From Paragonimus skrjabini miyazakii (lineage: Eukaryota > Platyhelminthes > Trematoda > Plagiorchiida > Troglotrematidae): DNA of 64,000 nucleotides. The position numbers and the translations under genes were made by a program. A model generated the notes under the pieces. That model saw nothing but the letters and a program-made list of their open reading frames with translations. It had not been told where the DNA came from and did no database searches. Shown here piece after piece: positions 61,936 through 64,000 of the stretch. The stretch spans positions 124,001 through 188,000 of the forward strand of contig JTDE01000313.1 in the NCBI GenBank assembly GCA_014338405.1. The letters run 5' to 3'. The stretch's first letter is position 1. Each line of letters starts with the position of its first letter.

Positions 61936-62636
61936 GATTAGGTCATCTCTTCAATAAAATGCGGGGGGCATAAATTTTCTTCGTACCAGTGATTCAAAAC
62001 TTTCTACTTTTTGTACTTTGGTTTGGACTGCACATGCACTGCCTGTGGTGGTTTAATGAGGGTAATCAATTTACCGCGTGATAACACCGGACGACTACGA
62101 GGTGGCTCCGTGCAAGTCCTGCAGATCATTTTCCAGGACGAACTAGTTAACTGCCCGGACGGACATGTGTACATAGGAACGCCCAAAGAGCATCGACTAG
62201 TTTGGGTGGTGGGAGAGAGCAGGAAACTCGTGTACGGCGCGGTACTGGATTCAGGTCAATTTGATAAGAACCTTCACCGACTGTTCTGATGGGTAGCATT
62301 GATCCGGTTCAAAGTATGTCGTTAGTCCGCCTGGCACTAGGCGTATTCTGTGGATTGCCACAACCTGCTGGTGTAGGCTTCAGTTGTCAATCTGCTCGCG
62401 TGTTCTGCGATCTGTCAGAGCCTGCACCATTGTCAAGTTTCAATTTTACGCAGCAGACATGTTGATCAATTGATAATAGTGCCTGATTGATGGAACTGAC
62501 CGACGTCGACAAAACGGAGTGGACTGTGTTGAATTTTACAGGCTTACGTTTGCGAATTATGTGAGATGACTGCAGTCGGTAGAAACTGAACACAATAGTT
62601 GTGACATTAATACGTATAAAACAACGGTCACTTGTA

Positions 62637-62811
62637 GCTGGTTCTTTGAGTAAGGGACAACGATGACAACCGAAGATATGGTGAAGAATGTACCACCAAC
62701 TGTGTAATCACATGCTCAAGCAACGAATGCTTGGAACTGGTTCTTTGAATAAAAGACAACGGTTGTCTACACCAAGACCAATGACAACGGAGCAGATGAG
62801 AAAGAATGTTT
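62637..62811 (+). repeat. Direct repeat, two diverged copies about 97 bases apart
   Basis: (G/A)CTGGTTCTTTGARTAARRGA then CAACG...ATGACAACSGARSAKATG...AAGAATGT occurs at 62637-62690 and 62734-62811. The second copy carries an extra segment of about 23 bases. Confidence 0.75.
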
Positions 62812-63555
62812 TTCAGTCATATTAAAGTAACTTTTCAAATTGAAAAATAAATGTTTCACGCCAGTCAACTCATAGGGCACATTTGCGAATGCGCTCTTCA
62901 AACGAACATTTTGAGTTTTCACATCATTCAGCCCCACGAATGAATCACAAATTTCACCTCAAGATGTTTTGAAATTATTTACAATAGATTCGGTATTAAG
63001 TTAAAATGGTCATCATACCCATGATTATTTTCAGCCTTGGGCGGTATGGCTGAAGCTGTCATTAGCCGGGACCGTGTTCCATGAAGTTGTGGAGTAATCA
63101 TTAAGTAAGAATGTATGACGAAGGAAAAGGCCAGTGGAGAAAGAGAACGAACAAAAACGAATGATTTTCTTGAAAAAGAAAAATCGGCAAGTTTTCGGAT
63201 ACATATCCACCACTGATTGCAACACAGTGTCATGTCAGAGAGTGTTTATAACCACCGGTGTACATGATCGCGAACTCTCCAACCAGGAAAACACCACCTA
63301 CCAACCTTGCTCAGGAAGGTAGTCAAGGTCCTCATAGACCGTGGCCATGACACCTCTTGGCAGCCTTGCGGTTTTTTCAAACCATCAGCAGTGCATGGTA
63401 CGGCAGACGCTCCGTCGGCATACGGAGTATATGATTCAACCAGCTAAGACCGCATTTTCGCTGTCTCGATTATCGATTGCGAACTACCTCATCAATCAAG
63501 CGCGCGCAAAGGGACTGTCGCGTTCTTTACAGGGTTAGCCCATTTGATACGGGTT

Positions 63556-63685
63556 AACTGGCAGAAAGAACGTTTTTAGATGAGACCCAATAGTGAAAAA
63601 TCAGGGCTTCGGCTAGATTCGAACCAACGACAGAAACACCATGTCCAAACGCGGCAAATGTTCTAACAGCTGACCTACGCAGCCC
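63556..63685 (-). repeat. tRNA-derived SINE (family C), minus-strand copy
   Basis: On the minus strand it begins GGCTGCGTAGGTCAGCTGTT (box A region) with GGTTCGAATCTAGCC, a near-perfect box B, at the expected spacing. Then come CCTGATTTTTCACTATTGGG and TCTCATCTAAAAACGTTC. The tRNA-like head is about 72 bases, but the end segments do not pair as an acceptor stem. Confidence 0.7.
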
Positions 63686-63700
63686 CACCAAGAGCTCGGT

Positions 63701-63787
63701 ATTTTCACATTTGGACTCGGTGTTTCTGTAGCTGGTTTGAATCCGACCGAAACCTTGACTTTTCACAACTGCGTCTCATCCAAAATC
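63701..63787 (+). repeat. tRNA-derived SINE (family C), plus-strand copy
   Basis: TTTGGACTCGGTGTTTCTGT, AGCTGGTTTGAATCCGACC (box B with one change) and TTTTCACAACTGCGTCTCAT match the minus copy across about 85 bases. It lacks the box A end, so the two copies meet head to head about 15 bases apart. Confidence 0.65.
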
Positions 63788-64000
63788 ATAAATCTGCCAA
63801 ACTACTTATTAAGAAACAATGTTGATCAAATACTGAGAGTTTACGTGCATCTTCCGCATGAATGGGCCAGGTCGCCGATTCACAGGGCAAAACTGATCGC
63901 ACACACGAGCTGTACATTTCTTTTAAATCAACAAATGGATGTCTTTGTGACGTAAGTTAGTGATTGCACCACGTGCTTTCGCTATCCTCCTGAACACCGC

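Larger units (their letters stand above)
58294..64000. other. Intron continuation with gap, repeat A and SINE pair
   Basis: No further DH or PH exon was recognised in 5.7 kb. Contents: assembly gap, CTA microsatellite (60232-60247), repeat A (61750-61935), an unexplained 92-codon frame (62011-62289), a direct repeat (62637-62811) and an inverted SINE pair (63556-63787). The next DH exon may lie in the gap or beyond the window. Confidence 0.7.

Noticed and set aside
63600..63680. Functional tRNA gene on the minus strand
   Set aside because: Box B is near perfect and box A acceptable, but the two ends do not pair as an acceptor stem and a second truncated copy lies next to it; a SINE fits better.
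58294..64000. Remaining DH and PH exons
   Set aside because: I looked for the YLPLxxxLLxPxxRLxxY helix and PH strand patterns on the plus strand and found none convincing.
1..64000. Treating the other open frames (60-150 codons) as genes
   Set aside because: At about 40% GC a stop is expected about every 16 codons per frame, so several stop-free stretches over 120 codons are expected by chance across six frames of 64 kb. Only the frames over 230 codons, or with family motifs, were accepted.

Overview
The window looks like a piece of a large, intron-rich invertebrate genome, most likely a digenean flatworm (fluke). The reasons are standard nuclear splice sites, about 40% GC by eye, introns up to 18 kb, and a dispersed-repeat load of RTE-type LINE relics, Penelope-type GIY-YIG relics and tRNA-like SINEs. 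The host assignment is inferred from this repeat and gene style, not from a marker gene. There is one 100-base assembly gap (58688-58787).

One gene explains nearly all recognisable coding sequence: a plus-strand FARP-type RhoGEF (FERM, ARHGEF and pleckstrin-domain protein). Eleven exons between 5213 and 58293 form one chain in which every donor phase matches the next acceptor phase. In order they encode: the C-terminal part of FERM lobe F2 (5213-5336, 10578-10665); lobe F3 (11394-11549, 20475-20629); the FERM-adjacent segment (25324-25398); a very long Ser/Thr/Pro-rich linker of about 707 residues on four large exons (28265-28956, 29052-29437, 32905-33219, 34430-35158); and the first part of the DH (RhoGEF) domain (53594-53686, 57988-58293). 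FERM lobe F1 and the start codon lie upstream of the window or were not detected. The rest of DH and the expected PH domains lie beyond it. A possible, weakly supported upstream F2 exon lies near 1913-2110.

The rest is intron. Intron 2 (5337-10577) holds a decayed plus-strand RTE-type LINE (about 6030-7730) and a promoter-like block at 8360-8640. The 11550-20474 intron has a repeat-A copy, microsatellites and a possible RT relic. The 25399-28264 intron is packed with tRNA-like, repeat-A, Penelope-tail and repeat-B sequence. The 18.4 kb intron 35159-53593 holds Penelope GIY-YIG fragments and several repeat-A copies, two of them head to head. The last part has the gap, a repeat-A copy and an inverted pair of tRNA-derived SINEs.

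I found no operon, CRISPR array, functional RNA gene or convincing new system. The best biological observations are the unusual architecture of the FARP-type gene (giant linker, run of phase-0 exons, insertion in the DH domain) and the repeat organisation. Gene-family statements come from memory of FERM/FARP sequences; no search was run.
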